NCBI RefSeq assembly: GCF_042676245.1
Contig: NZ_JBHTKA010000001.1
Location: forward strand, 620,001 to 684,000
DNA length: 64,000 nucleotides
Reading direction: 5' to 3'
Origin: Ohtaekwangia kribbensis
Lineage (GTDB): Bacteria > Bacteroidota > Bacteroidia > Cytophagales > Cyclobacteriaceae
Below the pieces are notes generated by a model. The model had not been told where the DNA came from and searched no databases. It saw nothing but the letters and a program-made list of their open reading frames with translations. The first letter of the stretch is position 1; the number at the start of each line of letters is the position of its first letter. Position numbers and translations under genes: made by a program. Shown piece by piece: positions 52,161-63,300 of the stretch.

Positions 52161-54227
52161 TTATCTTTTTAGTATTGCTTTAGCCGTTGCTCCGCTCTTA
52201 CCATTCTCAAGTACGGCTCGTATCAGGTATTCGTATTGTACTTCGGGCTGTGCGCTGTCATCGTATACCTGTGTCTCAAAACCTTTTACTACTTTCCATA
52301 GTGATGGAGTTTTGTCTAACTCTCTCCGGTATATTTCCAGCTGCTTCAAATTTTGTATATCGTGTTTCCACAAGAGGTCAACGCGCTTGTTCTTCCTGTT
52401 GAAGCGCGCGGTAAAACTGGTGAACTCTCCTTTGCGCACGGCCGTTACTGCCGCCTGTATCGTTACAGCCGGTGATGGTGCTGATGACAAACCTCGCTTC
52501 GTTACTACCGCAAGGGTATATTTATAGTATGCGTTTGACTGTACGGTTGAATCTATATATTGCGTTACAGTAACATCACTGAATGAGTGCAGCAGTGTAC
52601 TCTCTGTGCTTCCCCGCTCCTGTCTGAAAAGTTTCAGCAAGCCTATATTTTCTTCGCCACCGGTAACCCATGTCAACACAATACCCTTTGCTGTTGCTTT
52701 ATAGTTGGTGATAACAGGCGTTGAGGGCGGAATCAACTCTGGTTTTTCCAGCGTAACGGTCTGCGATTTATCGGACTGGTTATACCGGCCGTCCAATGCG
52801 GTTACGGCATAGTAAATGTTGCTGTTCAGGTTTCGCACTTCAACGGTATCGGTAAAGCTGTTGGTGCGTACCGCTACGTCATTCAACGGAATTAACTCCT
52901 CTCCTGCGGTCTGGGCTCTATAGATGCGATAGCCGAGTATATCCTTCTCCTTGTTGGCGGTCCACGACAGTCTTACAACGCCCAGACTATCCACAACGCC
53001 TTTTAGTCCGGTAGGTATAGCAGGCGGAACGGTATCAGAAGGTTGGATAAGCACCGGAAATGATTCAACCGGTTCACCTTCAATTGGCACAGCGGTGATC
53101 ACAAAGTAATTGGAAGCCTGCAGCGAATCGTACGTGATCCTGCGCTTATCGGCGGCTATATTTTTCACTACCGGTTTAAAAGGTCCTTTCGCGTTATCGG
53201 CCCGTTGTAATTCAAAACCTTTTAACAGACTATTCCCACGTTCGTCAAACTCCCATTCTACTTCCAGCTTGCCCGTGGCATCCGGCACAGCACGATTGAT
53301 ATGCGGTACATACATCAACCGGTTCCTGCCTTGTCCTTTTATTACTTCAGACGGAGGACCTTCTTCACTAAATGCTGTAACCCCGACAAGACGGTAATAA
53401 ACTGTGGATGTATTGTTCGACAATGAATCCGTATAGAACATACGCTGTACATTCACATTGTCTTTGGCGTTCATGTTGGTGAGCGGTATATCGGTAATGC
53501 GCTTGAACACCTTACCGTCATTCGATTTCTCGATATAGTAAGAGTTATACAGATCGCTCAGCAAGCCGTAGTTCCAGGCAAGTAAAACACTTTTGTCACC
53601 AAATATAGCGGTGAGTTCCTGCGGCTGCGGAAGCCTGGTATATTCATTGAGACTTACATACGCAGAGCCCATTTCTACTTTCAATGTCTTCTCCGGTATA
53701 GCGGATATCACACGGTATAAATAGCGTTCATCAGGCTTTACAGATTTATCATCAAGGCCCCACCCTGCAAGTAATGCTGCCGGGTAACACAGGTCGGCCG
53801 CATACATCGATACGAGATAGCGTTGCTCCAACTCCTGCGCCAGTGCAATCAATCGCGATACCCCTTTGGAATCTGCATCGCTTAGTTGAAACTCTTCGCC
53901 ATAGAGTGCCTGTGCTATAACAGCTGCATAGTTATTCGCGGTAGCAAGTGTCTGCCAGTTGTTCAGCGGCTGTGGCTTTAACGGCTGCGGTGTAAGCACT
54001 ACTTTTTCCGGCACCGGCAATACAACGTTGTTACGCACCACGGTATAGCGCTCCACTCTGAATCCATAGCGGTTGCTCTGCTTCCAGGCTATAGGAGAAT
54101 TAACAGCCCAGCGCAACTGAATCATATCCTTCTTTATGTTGGCGCGTACGCGAATACGCAGGGTATCCTGCGCCTGTACGGCCCACGAAGCGATGACGCA
54201 AAAAATTATAGTAAAAACGTACCGCAT
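52161..54227 (-). CDS. Exported fibronectin type III-repeat protein (688 aa)
   Basis: Signal peptide MRYVFTIIFCVIASWAVQAQ. Residues 20-180 contain RWAVNSPIAWKQSNRYGFRV and a helical stretch AVIAQALYGEEFQLSDADSK. From about 200 four or five FN3-like units follow, seen as TAIFGDKSVLLAWNYGLLSD, TGLKGVVDSLGVVRLSWTAN plus YRIYRAQ, KATAKGIVLTWVTGGEENIG and RFNRKNKRVDLLWKHDIQNL. The tail YLIRAVLENGKSGATAKAIL has no sorting domain, so it stays in the periplasm or is carried by a partner. It starts one base after the stop of the 1522-aa gene (TAACATG), a sign of coupled translation. Confidence 0.82.
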   Translation of the reverse strand: MRYVFTIIFCVIASWAVQAQDTLRIRVRANIKKDMIQLRWAVNSPIAWKQSNRYGFRVERYTVVRNNVVLPVPEKVVLTPQPLKPQPLNNWQTLATANNYAAVIAQALYGEEFQLSDADSKGVSRLIALAQELEQRYLVSMYAADLCYPAALLAGWGLDDKSVKPDERYLYRVISAIPEKTLKVEMGSAYVSLNEYTRLPQPQELTAIFGDKSVLLAWNYGLLSDLYNSYYIEKSNDGKVFKRITDIPLTNMNAKDNVNVQRMFYTDSLSNNTSTVYYRLVGVTAFSEEGPPSEVIKGQGRNRLMYVPHINRAVPDATGKLEVEWEFDERGNSLLKGFELQRADNAKGPFKPVVKNIAADKRRITYDSLQASNYFVITAVPIEGEPVESFPVLIQPSDTVPPAIPTGLKGVVDSLGVVRLSWTANKEKDILGYRIYRAQTAGEELIPLNDVAVRTNSFTDTVEVRNLNSNIYYAVTALDGRYNQSDKSQTVTLEKPELIPPSTPVITNYKATAKGIVLTWVTGGEENIGLLKLFRQERGSTESTLLHSFSDVTVTQYIDSTVQSNAYYKYTLAVVTKRGLSSAPSPAVTIQAAVTAVRKGEFTSFTARFNRKNKRVDLLWKHDIQNLKQLEIYRRELDKTPSLWKVVKGFETQVYDDSAQPEVQYEYLIRAVLENGKSGATAKAILKR

Positions 54228-54228
54228 G

Positions 54229-57200
54229 TTATTTTATGAAATTATAGTAGTCGAAACGTGTGCTGGTTCCTTTCGTCCCATCCGGTAATGTATACTGTAG
54301 CTCGATGGTATAATTACCTTCGCGGATGAAGCGATAGTATCCATTAATGATATAGTTATAGTCGGCCTGGCGTGCCGTACCGAGGAACTGGTTCACGATC
54401 TTCTGCTGGAGATCAGTGAAGTCCTGGCGGTATATCTGCGGCAGGTTATAGATATACGGGAAGCGCTGGCGGGCAAGTCCGTAGAAATTACCGTTCTCCA
54501 CTTCCGTGAGATACGCTGCCGATACCGGTACAGATTTAACTGGCGGGAATCCGAGTATATTTACATCACGATCCAGCTTGATACCAGCCACCGGGTAATT
54601 ACGATATACCATTGGATCGATATCTTCCTTAAAGTAAGCATCACTCAGCACCGCTTTCACATCCACCAGTGATCTGTTTCCACTGAAAGATGTACCGGTC
54701 ATTTCAAGTACTTCGAATGGCTCTGCATTCACAATCTCATATTGCAATGTGATTACATCCGAAGACACACGTCCGGCAACGGCATTTCCTTTCTGAATAC
54801 TATTTACTTTCTCGGCAAATGTCTCAAAGCGGCTTGTCGCGAAGGTATAGTTGAGCAGGCTCTTGCCTACATCGGAACGAATCACCGTTGCTGCCTGACG
54901 ATTGGTTACTTCTATATTGTTCTCTTCGTCATTTACAGCCTGCACAGTATTCTCAACAGCAGTCGCTTCTCCACCGGCTGCGTTGCTCAGTGTTACTACG
55001 TCAAAGCCATACGCTGTCTGCAGGTCGAGTTCCGGTAAAGTATATTTGATTCGGTTCTGTCCTGCATCGTATGTGAAGGCAAGTGCCTTGCGATCGTTGG
55101 TTGCCGATGTGATGTGTACTTCATGTTTATATTCTGTAGAGAACAAATAGCTCTGACCACGTTTCAGCTGGATATACCCTGCGCTGGACTCATCGCGTAA
55201 GAAGAATTTCTGATCTACTACCGGGTATGCATACTCTACGTTGGTAAGCGGAATAACATCCGGTGCTGTGCCCGTAGTAAAGGTAGCTTCCATAAACTCT
55301 TCCGCTTTTTGTCCGGAAGTATATACTACTACCCATTTACCATTTTGCCATTGTTCGAAACCAACTTTCACGACAGCCTTCAAGGGTTTATTTGGAGGCA
55401 ACACTTCGTGTGAGTAGAATGATACAGCATCGCTGTTGCTTGACCATACCAGTTTACCATCAAGTTTTTTACCTTCATTTTCCACTACGAAATCGTTGAG
55501 GTGGATGCGGTACATCTTCGGTCCCTGATCATCTTCAACCGAGAACGGTACCCCTACACGCATGGTGAAGGCAGCCTGTGGCGCAGCGAATACATCTACA
55601 TCTGTTGAATTTGCTTTCGGTGTCAGGTCGCTGATCATACGCATCTCCAGCGGACTGCTTCCCGGCACTACCAGTTCGCACTCATCTCCTATAGTCATCT
55701 TGAAGCGACACTTACCGCGCACAAGTCCACCGAGTAAATCAAACTGGACACCGAGGTATCCTTTTACAAAAGTAGGGTTCGGAAGTTTAGCCTGCATCAA
55801 CGCAGCCGCTGCTCCTTTAATGATTGGTATTTTCGTTTTGAGGAACCACAGATTTACTTTCACACCGAGCTCACCCTGCAGGTATACATATGCTTGTCCG
55901 TTGGCATACCAGCCATCCATACCAATCTTGCCCGGGCGTCCTTTACACTGCATGTCCTGGTAATCCTTCAACATGATATCGAAGCCTATACCGGCCTGGA
56001 AGTTTGCATAGAGAATGAGGAACGTTATATCACCCGTGGCGACTTTAAGACTTGCTCCGAATGCAAAGCCACGTCCATCGCCCAGCGCGTTGAGGTCGCG
56101 CATATAATCCAGCTCGGCCATATCAACACCGAGTATATCGGCCACTTCTTTGGGTGGTGGTGGCGATCCTGGTATACGCGAGCCCAACATCAGGTAAGAA
56201 CCTGTCTCAATGCTGATACCGCCTACGCCCATCTTCAATCCCAGGCGATCCGTTGGCGTACCCATGTGTACATACCATTCTTTCGGATCGATGTGCAACA
56301 CGGCCCAGCCGGCACGATTGCCGGAAGCCGTTCCGCGAATAACACCACCAATGGCATTGACGTATAGGTCAAACGTTGCGTGCAGCGAACTTTGTGTAAA
56401 ATCGTATTGTATACCTACGGCTGCAGAGAATCCTGCTTCACCTGGTTTCTCGGAAGGCTCAAATACAGCGGTAGCTGCTTTGTTCGGTTCGTATTGTTTT
56501 AATGTCTCCAGTGTTTTGGCCAGAGCCGGATTGTTGTCCACGAATTTCTTTTCAAGGTCAGCAACCTTCTTCATCTTGTCACCTACAAACTTCTCTATAT
56601 TCTCAGTGCCCGGTATTTTACCCACGAACTTGGCAAATCCATAGAAGCCTATAAAGTTGAGACCACCGGAGCGACTAAATGCAATTTCAAAAGATGCTTC
56701 TCCATTGATAGCAGCATCGTTGGCTACATTAAAGAGTACAGATGCTTTTACTCCTATACCTGTATTTTCATCCGGTACATATTTACACCCGGTTGGTGAT
56801 GCGAGCAGATCAGCACCATCGCGTTTCATACGATAGGACACACCGCCACCAAAACCATTCAGGTTCAACGGAGGGAACACCGGTATACCTTGTCCGAATT
56901 TTACGCGGCCATCTACAAACCAGTAGCGGAAGTCTTTGCGGCCAAACATACCGCGAGCCTGCACGTTGAATCCCTTCAACACTTTATCGAACGTCATCTC
57001 GATGCTGCCGGCATAGCCATCGCCATAGATCGGGTCATCGTTTAATATTGTAAGCTGCGCTTTGAGACTGAACGTTTCAGCAATCTTGGCATTGACAGCA
57101 ATGTTACTGATGTTGAGTTTTTTATACTTCCACTGCTCCGATTGTTCTTCTCCTACGCCACCGGATTCTTTCAATTCGCCCACTACTTCCAGGCGTGTAC

Positions 57201-58797
57201 TTCCGGTAAACATGTTGTCGCTCAGCGTGAGTTTTATATCCATACCGAGCGCTATCTCTTTCTCCAATATTCTTACACCGATACGATCGATCGAGATCGG
57301 GAAGTTCATCATCTTGATCTCGCCTTTATAGCCAAAGTATTCGGCCGTAAAGCGTGGTGATTCTGTTTTCAGGTGAAGACTTCTGAATTCTATACCTTTA
57401 AACTCGGCTATCTTTTTACCGCTGGTAGTATCCGCAGGATTGGAGGATGAACCGAGACGTGCCGCTAAATTAAGACTACCATGCAGCAACGCTTCAGGCT
57501 TGAATGAACCGTCAACAACTTTCAACTCTACATACGAGTTAGGAAGTAACTCAGCTTCGGCGTTGAATATATCGAACTTGGTTTTACCGAGCGACTTTAC
57601 ACGAAGCATATACTCGTTGTCCATCGTGATCAATGCATCATACCCGAGGTTTGATTTTTCAGATACCGGTAAACCGATCATACCGGAGAAACCTGCCTCA
57701 GTAAGTTGATTGGCTTCAAGTGCCATGCGAAATGCATCTACCGAAAAACGCCAGCCAGACGCTGAGCCTTTATCTATCGGTAAAATGCCGGTTGCTTCAA
57801 ACACACCGCTTATACCGTTGTTATCCAGCAGCATGTTGTGGGCTGCGAATGATACTCTTGTTTTATCTTTCTTCTTGAAGGGTTTAGGAAGCGTAACGCT
57901 GAGGTCGCGCACAAATACACCGCGCCATAAATTCGGGTTGCCCGGAATCATATAGTTGGTTTCGTATCCTTCCGGATAAGCAATAGCCGGGTCGTTACGC
58001 AAGTCGCTGAAGTCAAATATAGCTTCGTTCAAAACGAAGATAAATCCTTCCAGACCTTTGATCTGAAATGGAGGAAGTGATATCGAGGCGAGGATATCGT
58101 TCCAGTCTTTTACGATCGTTTTGAAACCACCTTTTACGCGTCCGGGGGCAGCCGTTCCTGAAGTGTCTACCGGTTGCAAAAGGCTCTCGGGAAATTCAAC
58201 CTCGGCTGTAATTCCCATCTCCTTGAATCCCTGGCAATCGATGGATACATAGGTGAGCTCTTTCGCACGACCGGTGTTCTTATCAAAACTTCCTTTCAGC
58301 GTTAAGGCTGCGCTGTTACCATTTATAGGTATAGATATATCGCCCATCAACACGAGTGATGCATCGCCTATAATATCACCGTTGTGCGACAGTTTTATAC
58401 CCTGTGCTCCGAAAAACAGCAGCTTGTCATCCTGCGGAATTTTGACGCGTGCAAAAACCGTAAGCTCGCTATAGTTGGTCTCCCAACGCATGTCGCTTAC
58501 CGCGATAGTAACTTCAATGTTACTCAGGGTTTGTTTTATACCCATGGGCAACACATTCATATCCGCGTAAGCGAGCGACTCGGTAAAATTGTTGGATTGA
58601 TCGAGTTTATAAAATGTCTCTACCGCCTTTCTATACTCCTCCGGTTTCTGTGCAGTAGTTTGCGCTGCTGTGGTTCCAGCATCCTGCGCATATACCAGAC
58701 TAAATTGTAAGGAAAATAGAAAAGCCAAAAGTACAGGCGTACAATGAAGGCATACTGTAACCAGCGTACGAAAAAATCCTCGTATAGACAATATCAT
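54229..58797 (-). CDS. Very large beta-rich exported protein, hypothetical (1522 aa), first gene of the toxin operon
   Basis: An N-terminal signal (LLAFLFSLQFSLVYAQDAGT) with a longer than usual charged start. The rest is almost all beta strands of repeating style: GIKLSHNGDIIGDASLVLMG, GSFDKNTGRAKELTYVSIDC, GISGVFEATGILPIDKGSAS and YDALITMDNEYMLRVKSLGK. This is reminiscent of long beta-helical or beta-taco scaffolds. Around residues 720-780 a short helical spacer (EKFVGDKMKKVADLEKKF) interrupts. After 1080 there are domains like FTMRVGVPFSVEDDQGPKMY and a fibronectin-like end. No enzyme motif or sorting domain. I do not know the family. Its position as first gene suggests an assembly or delivery scaffold for the secreted partners. 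Confidence 0.75.
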   Translation of the reverse strand: MILSIRGFFRTLVTVCLHCTPVLLAFLFSLQFSLVYAQDAGTTAAQTTAQKPEEYRKAVETFYKLDQSNNFTESLAYADMNVLPMGIKQTLSNIEVTIAVSDMRWETNYSELTVFARVKIPQDDKLLFFGAQGIKLSHNGDIIGDASLVLMGDISIPINGNSAALTLKGSFDKNTGRAKELTYVSIDCQGFKEMGITAEVEFPESLLQPVDTSGTAAPGRVKGGFKTIVKDWNDILASISLPPFQIKGLEGFIFVLNEAIFDFSDLRNDPAIAYPEGYETNYMIPGNPNLWRGVFVRDLSVTLPKPFKKKDKTRVSFAAHNMLLDNNGISGVFEATGILPIDKGSASGWRFSVDAFRMALEANQLTEAGFSGMIGLPVSEKSNLGYDALITMDNEYMLRVKSLGKTKFDIFNAEAELLPNSYVELKVVDGSFKPEALLHGSLNLAARLGSSSNPADTTSGKKIAEFKGIEFRSLHLKTESPRFTAEYFGYKGEIKMMNFPISIDRIGVRILEKEIALGMDIKLTLSDNMFTGSTRLEVVGELKESGGVGEEQSEQWKYKKLNISNIAVNAKIAETFSLKAQLTILNDDPIYGDGYAGSIEMTFDKVLKGFNVQARGMFGRKDFRYWFVDGRVKFGQGIPVFPPLNLNGFGGGVSYRMKRDGADLLASPTGCKYVPDENTGIGVKASVLFNVANDAAINGEASFEIAFSRSGGLNFIGFYGFAKFVGKIPGTENIEKFVGDKMKKVADLEKKFVDNNPALAKTLETLKQYEPNKAATAVFEPSEKPGEAGFSAAVGIQYDFTQSSLHATFDLYVNAIGGVIRGTASGNRAGWAVLHIDPKEWYVHMGTPTDRLGLKMGVGGISIETGSYLMLGSRIPGSPPPPKEVADILGVDMAELDYMRDLNALGDGRGFAFGASLKVATGDITFLILYANFQAGIGFDIMLKDYQDMQCKGRPGKIGMDGWYANGQAYVYLQGELGVKVNLWFLKTKIPIIKGAAAALMQAKLPNPTFVKGYLGVQFDLLGGLVRGKCRFKMTIGDECELVVPGSSPLEMRMISDLTPKANSTDVDVFAAPQAAFTMRVGVPFSVEDDQGPKMYRIHLNDFVVENEGKKLDGKLVWSSNSDAVSFYSHEVLPPNKPLKAVVKVGFEQWQNGKWVVVYTSGQKAEEFMEATFTTGTAPDVIPLTNVEYAYPVVDQKFFLRDESSAGYIQLKRGQSYLFSTEYKHEVHITSATNDRKALAFTYDAGQNRIKYTLPELDLQTAYGFDVVTLSNAAGGEATAVENTVQAVNDEENNIEVTNRQAATVIRSDVGKSLLNYTFATSRFETFAEKVNSIQKGNAVAGRVSSDVITLQYEIVNAEPFEVLEMTGTSFSGNRSLVDVKAVLSDAYFKEDIDPMVYRNYPVAGIKLDRDVNILGFPPVKSVPVSAAYLTEVENGNFYGLARQRFPYIYNLPQIYRQDFTDLQQKIVNQFLGTARQADYNYIINGYYRFIREGNYTIELQYTLPDGTKGTSTRFDYYNFIK

Positions 58798-59343
58798 GCA
58801 ACTGACAGGGTTAAGGCTAAAGGGTGTAGGGTTATTCTAAAAATGCGTAACCACAGCACTTCTTTTTACTCATGATTTCCACGTGTTTGCAATAACGACA
58901 CTATATCTGGCGTTATACATCTTACACACACATGTACCATTAAGCATTACGAAGCAAGAAAGTAACTTTCAATAACCCAAAATGTGTGACTACACGGCAC
59001 TTCGTTACCTGTGTAAGAATATCATCTGAAAGAATATGGATTTTACGAATTAAAGTTTAAACTCTTAATTCCTTTTCAAAGGAAAAATGCCACGTAAAGG
59101 CTATACGCAATCGAATAATTATTTGATCTTCAGCCATTTCAAATTGTTATAGGCGCGCTACGTCCGGCAGCAGCAGATAGTATACCTGCACCGGAAAAAT
59201 CCGGTAATCCACACAACGTTCTACATGTACATACTATACGCGTGTTCTGACATAATTAGCATAATCTCTCCGAAACTATTAACTTCCTATACCGCTCGCC
59301 CACCCCGACACATCAACACGTCAACACCTCAACACATTTTCCC
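58798..59343. other. Intergenic region upstream of the toxin operon (546 bases)
   Basis: No gene is seen on either strand and no TAnnTTTG box is found for the minus strand. The region is moderately AT-rich, with CAAACACGTGGAAATC and a TTTCAAAGGAAA word. It must hold the promoter of the five-gene operon. At the right end an 8-bp tandem repeat lies just before the aldo/keto reductase gene. Confidence 0.45.
59309..59337 (+). repeat. Tandem CACNTCAA octamer, three copies
   Basis: CACATCAA, CACGTCAA and CACCTCAA follow directly, then CACAT. They end seven bases before the aldo/keto reductase ATG, so they would be in its 5' leader. Confidence 0.55.
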
Positions 59344-60249
59344 ATGAACCGCCGGACTTGCCTTCAACATCTCTCCGCACTAAGTTTAGTACCGTTAACT
59401 ATATGTGCCACGCCAACTGCTGCAACCATGTTAAAAAGAAAGATACCAACCTCTGGCGAACTACTGCCCGCTATAGGGCTTGGCACGTGGCAAACCTTTG
59501 ATGTTGGCAATGCGGCTGCTGAACGCGTTCCACTCAAAGAAGTATTGAAGACGCTGCTTGATAAAGGCGGAAGCATTGTGGACAGCTCACCGATGTATGG
59601 CTCGTCTGAAAAAGTAGTAGGCGATCTTTCCACTGAACTTAACATCAACACCAAACTATTTATAGCGACAAAGGTTTGGACAACTGGTAAAGATGAAGGT
59701 ATAGCACAGATGAATAACTCATTCAATCTTTTGCAACGAAAGCAAGTGGACCTGATGCAAATTCATAACCTGGTTGACTGGCAGCTCCATCTCAAAACGT
59801 TACGCGACTGGAAAGAGCAAGGTCGCATTCGTTACCTCGGCATTACACACTATACCGAAAGTGCGTATTCAAAAATTGAAGACATTCTGAAAAACAACCC
59901 GGTAGATTTTCTGCAGATCAATTACTCGTTGCTCAGTCGCACGGCAGAGGAACGTTTGTTTCCGCTGGCGCAAGAAAAAGGAGTCGCTATAATTATCAAC
60001 CAACCTTTTGAAGAAGGCGCGTTGTTTCAGCGCGTAAAGGGTAAATCTCTTCCTGCGTGGGCATCTGACTTTGACTGCACCAGCTGGGGGCAATTCTTTC
60101 TGAAATTTATCCTGTCACATACTGCCGTTACTTGCGTGATACCGGGCACCTCCAAACCGCATCACATGGCCGACAACGCAGGTGCTGGCTTCGGAAAATT
60201 ACCGGATGAAAATCAGCGCCAGCAAATGATACGATTTATCGATTCGTGA
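59344..60249 (+). CDS. Aldo/keto reductase, probably exported
   Basis: 301 residues. The N-terminus MNRRTCLQHLSALSLVPLTI carries a twin-arginine pair before a hydrophobic stretch, which suggests Tat export with bound cofactor. The TIM-barrel core has GLGTWQTFDVG, then the tetrad D80 and Y85 (VDSSPMYGSSE), K110 (FIATKVW) and H141 (MQIHNLVDW). RYLGITHYTESAYSKIED is the next strand, and CVIPGTSKPHHMADNAGAGF holds the NADPH-binding loop with a GTSKPHH pattern. It reduces aldehydes or ketones with NADPH; the substrate is unknown. It is monocistronic, close to but not part of the SusC/SusD unit. Confidence 0.86.
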   Translation: MNRRTCLQHLSALSLVPLTICATPTAATMLKRKIPTSGELLPAIGLGTWQTFDVGNAAAERVPLKEVLKTLLDKGGSIVDSSPMYGSSEKVVGDLSTELNINTKLFIATKVWTTGKDEGIAQMNNSFNLLQRKQVDLMQIHNLVDWQLHLKTLRDWKEQGRIRYLGITHYTESAYSKIEDILKNNPVDFLQINYSLLSRTAEERLFPLAQEKGVAIIINQPFEEGALFQRVKGKSLPAWASDFDCTSWGQFFLKFILSHTAVTCVIPGTSKPHHMADNAGAGFGKLPDENQRQQMIRFIDS

Positions 60250-60299
60250 TTCGGTGAAAAATTTATTTCCGGAAGTCTTCCCTTCCTGTAACCTCTCAC

Positions 60300-60329
60300 T
60301 TGCAGATGACCTATAATTGGTTAAATTTA
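60300..60329 (+). promoter_or_regulatory. Bacteroidota promoter for the SusC/SusD pair
   Basis: TTG at 60300-60302 and TAAATTTA at 60322-60329 are separated by 19 bases; the second box matches TAnnTTTG at seven of eight positions. Transcription would start about 15 bases before the SusC ATG at 60352. Confidence 0.5.
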
Positions 60330-60351
60330 GAAGTCTGTATCTAAATCGCTT

Positions 60352-63300
60352 ATGGGAAGATTTTTACTGCTGCTATTACCGTGTTTATTTATTGTACTCC
60401 AAGCTCAGGCCCAGGGAATCCGGGTTACCGGAAAAGTAACTTCGGCAAAAGACGGAACTGAACTGCCGGGCGTGAGTGTACGAATAAAAAATACTACCCG
60501 TGGTACCATCACGGATGTCAACGGGGGCTTTGAGATCCTCACAGAATCTCCGGGAGATTCTATACAATTTTCATTTATAGGCTTTGTTCCGCAAACTGTA
60601 TATGCGGGCCAGCGAAGCGTGATTAACGTTGCGTTGGAAGTAGAAACCACCGAGCTCGAAGAAGTGGTGATTACCGGTTTCCAGGAAGTAGAGAAGAAAT
60701 TATTTACCGGGTCGGCTGTCAATGTAAAGATGTCGGATATACGAACCTCGGGTATGACGGATGCAAGTCAAATGCTGGAAGGACGCGTGGCCGGTGTTAC
60801 GGTTGATAACGTATCGGGTACATTTGGTACGAGTCCGAAGATACGCATTCGCGGAAACACTTCGATCAATGGCGATACGCAACCGCTGATGGTGGTAGAC
60901 GGTGTAATTCTCGAAGACCTCAATGCGCTTACTGCCGATGATATCATTACCGGTAATGCCAATACATTAACAGCATCTTCTATAGCCGGTCTCAACCCGG
61001 ATGATATAGAGTCGCAGCAGATATTAAAAGATGCATCTGCTACAGCGCTATATGGAACGCGGGCTAAAAACGGTGTAATCGTTATTACTACCAAGCGCGG
61101 CAAGAGCGGACAAACCAAAGTAAATTACTCCGGTAACTTCTCTATTCACTTACGCCCTACCTATAGCCAATATGATATACTGAACTCGGTTGATGAGATG
61201 TCAGTATATCGCGAGATGTATGAGAAAGGACTGATCGATATCACCACTTCGGTTCGTGCCCAGAACTATGGCGCGATGGGTAAAATGTTTACGGAGATAT
61301 CGGAGAAAGAAATTCCGTGGGGACCTGATGGTACCTTGAATGAAGACTTCCTCCATCAGTATGAGACAGCAAATACCGATTGGTTTGATGTACTCTTCCG
61401 CAATTCACTTCAGCAACAGCATTCGATCAGTCTCACATCCGGCACGGAAAAACATAACAGCTACTATTCGATAAGTTACCTGCACGACAACGGACAGACT
61501 ATTGCTGATAACGTGAAGCGTTATGTAGGTACTGCCAAGAACAGCTTTCAGTTCTCAAAGAATTTCTCGCTCGATCTGAAACTTACAGCAAACTATCGCG
61601 ATCAAAAAGTACCAGGCACACAAAACCGGGATTTCGACCCGATCACAGGAAGGTATAAACGCGACTTTGATATCAATCCATTAAGCTATGCATTGAATAC
61701 TGCACGGTCTATACGTCCCTATAACAGCGATGGCAGCCGCGAATACTTCAGAAGAAACTATGCTCCGTTCAACATCCTCGAAGAACTTGAGCTAAACTAT
61801 ATAAACATCAATGTAGCCGATCTTTCCACACAAGCCGATATAACCTATAACATTCGCGAAAACATTACCTTCCGCAGTACGCTGCAAGGTCGTTATGCTA
61901 CTACCAAGCGCGAGCACGTCATTCACGAACGTTCCAACCAGGCAGAAGCATACCGGGCCGATGACACACAATATATACAGGATGCCAACCCGTTGCTCTA
62001 TCGTGATCCGGACGATCCGGCAGCTCAACCCAAAGTTGTTTTACCGGAAGGCGGATTTAACAACGTGAACGAAGACGAACTGAAAAACTTCTATATACGC
62101 AACAGTATAGATTGGTCGCATACTATCAACCAGATTCACGCCATCAATGTACTGGCCGGCCAGGAGATCAAATATACCAACCGCATGAGCCGCAGAGCCG
62201 ATGGTATTGGTGTGGTGTATGAAAACGGTGGTATTGTAAATACAGATCCGAACATGATCGACTTCCTGAACAGTCAGGGTATCAGTATATATGCGTTGGG
62301 GACCGACCGCGAACGTTTTGCAGGCTTGTTCCTGAATGGCGCATACTCTTTCAAAGAGAAGTATATATTTAACGGAACGGTTCGCTACGATGGTTCTAAC
62401 CGTTTGGGTAAAAGCAAGAGTGCGCGTTACCTCCCTACCTGGAACGTGAGCGGTGCGTGGAACCTTCACAAAGAAACCTTTATTGATTTCTCATTCTTCA
62501 CCAACCTCAAGCTGCGTGCAACGTACGGGCTATCGGCCAACCTCGGTCCGAATACCAGTGCACTGCTGAACATACGCTCCGGTGTAACACTTCGCCCTAC
62601 GGATGTAGAAACGTATCTCTATATACAGGATCTTGAAAACTCGGATCTTACGTGGGAGAAACTGAAAGAGTTTAACGTAGGTCTCGACTTTGGTATACTG
62701 GACAACGATGTTACCGGTACCATCGATGCTTACAGACGTAACTCGTACGATCTTATTGGTTTGTTACAGACCAGCGGTGTAGGTGGTAATGCATTCAAGA
62801 ACGGCAACTATGCCGATATGGAGTCGCAGGGTATTGAGTTCTCGATCAACACCGTGAACCTGCGCTGGCAAGACTTCACCTGGGCTACAAGCTTTAATAT
62901 AGGCTACACGCACGATAAGATCACACGCCTTGATTTCAACCCACGCATCGGTGATGCTATTGTGCAAGGTGGCGCAGCGGTGTTGGGCGGACCACGCAGA
63001 GGTTTATTTTCAACCAGATTTGCAGGTCTTGATTCACGTGGTATACCTACATTCTTCGATGGCAGCGGTGAGGTAGTGTATAATTTTGATCTGCAGGATC
63101 GCGACAACCTCACGAGTATATTAAAATATGAAGGTGCTGCCGAGCCACGCGGTGCCGGTGGTTTCTCGAACATCTTCAACTACAAAGGTTTTTCACTGAA
63201 TGTATTCTTCTCGTTCAAGTTTGATTACAAGATCAGGCTTGATGATGCATTCAGTCCGAGATATACCGACTTCAACTCGCTGTCCAAAAGTTTTGTGAAC

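Noticed and set aside
48586..58797. Long plus-strand frames opposite the giant operon genes
   Set aside because: They are shadows of the coding strand with Ser/Thr/Pro-rich composition and no start context, while the minus-strand products have signal peptides and known repeats.
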